From the NCBI RefSeq assembly GCF_027924665.1, contig NZ_AP027043.1, forward strand, positions 4,216,001-4,280,000: a DNA stretch of 64,000 bases, given 5' to 3'. The position numbers and the translations under genes were made by a program. The notes under the pieces are model-generated. The model saw only the letters and a program-made list of their open reading frames with translations. It did not search any database and was not told the origin of the DNA. Position 1 is the first letter of the stretch. Each line of letters starts with the position of its first letter. Origin of the DNA: Flavobacterium sp. GSB-24. Its GTDB lineage: Bacteria; Bacteroidota; Bacteroidia; Flavobacteriales; Flavobacteriaceae. This document shows, one piece after another, positions 63,459 through 64,000 of this stretch.

Positions 63459-64000
63459 ATGATGAAAAATACATTCTTACTATTGTTGCTTTTGGGAATC
63501 TTTTTTTCTGCAAATGCACAACAAAAACCAGTTTTTCAAAAGCTGCGATATGAGGATGATTTCCAATATCTAAAACCCGATTCGACGAAAAACTGGTACG
63601 AGAAAATCAAATATATTCCATTAGGTAAAAACGATAAATACTACGCCTCAATTGGCGGTGAAATCAGAGAACAATATTTTTATACCGTTAATGACAAATG
63701 GGGCGACGAAACAACTGGCGGAGACGGCTACTTACTTTCACGTTATTTATTAAATACCGATATCCATTTTGGCAGATTCAGGACTTTTGTTGAATTCCAA
63801 AGCAGTCTTGCCAACAGCAAAATAGATCCAAGTCCGGTGGATGAAAACGAACTGGATTTTCATCAGGTTTTTTTAGATATTGATTTCATTCAGAATAAAA
63901 ATCAGCAGTTAACTCTTAGAGTTGGTCGACAAGAAATGGCTTACGGCTCACAACGTTTAGTAAGCGTTCGCGAAAGACCAAATAACCGAATTGCCTTTGA
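63459..64000 (+). CDS. Alginate-export-type outer-membrane porin, partial
   Basis: The gene starts at ATG 63459 (or the adjacent ATG 63462), immediately after the amidohydrolase stop codon, and runs off the right edge after about 180 residues. A signal peptide (MMKNTFLLLLLLGIFFSANAQ, cleaved before QKPV) is followed by alternating beta-strand patterns and GGEIREQYF, FRTFVEFQSSL and RVGRQEMAYGSQRLVS, a signature of the alginate export (AlgE-like) family. It probably lets a small organic substrate or product cross the outer membrane for the two preceding hydrolases. Confidence 0.82.
   Translation, partial: MMKNTFLLLLLLGIFFSANAQQKPVFQKLRYEDDFQYLKPDSTKNWYEKIKYIPLGKNDKYYASIGGEIREQYFYTVNDKWGDETTGGDGYLLSRYLLNTDIHFGRFRTFVEFQSSLANSKIDPSPVDENELDFHQVFLDIDFIQNKNQQLTLRVGRQEMAYGSQRLVSVRERPNNRIAF

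Noticed and set aside
1..64000. Integrated mobile island or prophage
   Set aside because: No integrase, transposase, phage gene, tRNA or flanking direct repeat was recognised; only small palindromic elements were seen.

Overview
The window looks like a chromosomal segment of a Flavobacterium-like member of the Bacteroidetes. The DNA is AT-rich, genes lack strong Shine-Dalgarno sites, promoters fit the TTTG/TAnnTTTG pattern of that phylum, there is a SusC/SusD pair, many secreted proteins carry short lipoprotein or '...Q' signal peptides, and palindromic intergenic elements are common. No rRNA, tRNA, CRISPR, transposase or phage gene was recognised.

Most of the window is a catabolic region for pectin and rhamnogalacturonan. 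From 2.5 to 13.4 kb lies L-rhamnose catabolism: lutABC (L-lactate to pyruvate), an FGGY kinase (rhaB), a RhaI-type isomerase, a fused rhamnulose-1-phosphate aldolase/lactaldehyde dehydrogenase, the RhaT permease and a divergent GntR-type regulator. From 22.9 to 39.1 kb lies a minus-strand polysaccharide utilisation locus: GH28, SusC, SusD, esterase, two GH105, GH43, a PL10-CE8 fusion, a second GH28 and a rhamnogalacturonan acetylesterase, ending at a strong terminator. A third, divergent GH28 sits apart at 16.2 kb. From 40.7 to 51.8 kb lies uronate catabolism: two ExuT-like permeases, kduI, kduD, uxaC, kdgK, kdgA, uxaB and uxaA. The expected flow is that secreted enzymes release galacturonate, unsaturated uronate and rhamnose; the uronates converge on KDG, then KDPG, pyruvate and glyceraldehyde-3-phosphate; rhamnose gives dihydroxyacetone phosphate and lactate, which LutABC turns into pyruvate. 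A LacI-family gene at 39.3 kb is the probable regulator: a near-palindromic site TGTAATCGATTRCA occurs next to promoter elements at both ends of the block and upstream of kduI.

From 53.2 to 59.5 kb is an iron (probably xenosiderophore) uptake locus: TonB-dependent receptor, DUF4374 lipoprotein and PepSY membrane protein, resembling XusABC of Bacteroides, with a divergent AraC-family regulator. From 59.9 to 64 kb three tandem promoter-like repeats precede a small receiver-like protein, followed by a secreted isochorismatase-like hydrolase, a secreted YtcJ-like amidohydrolase and the start of an alginate-export-type porin.

Other contents are a partial XdhC-family gene at the left edge, two paralogous LuxR-type regulators bracketing the rhamnose block, a DUF1349 lipoprotein, a YegP-like protein, a serine hydrolase, a small histone H1-like protein, and a 1286-residue repeat-rich secreted protein that stops inside its last repeat. 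The best candidates for undescribed biology are the triple repeat at 59.9-60.2 kb, the truncated repeat protein with its orphan neighbour, the divergent GH28, and the LacI-controlled organisation of the pectin locus.
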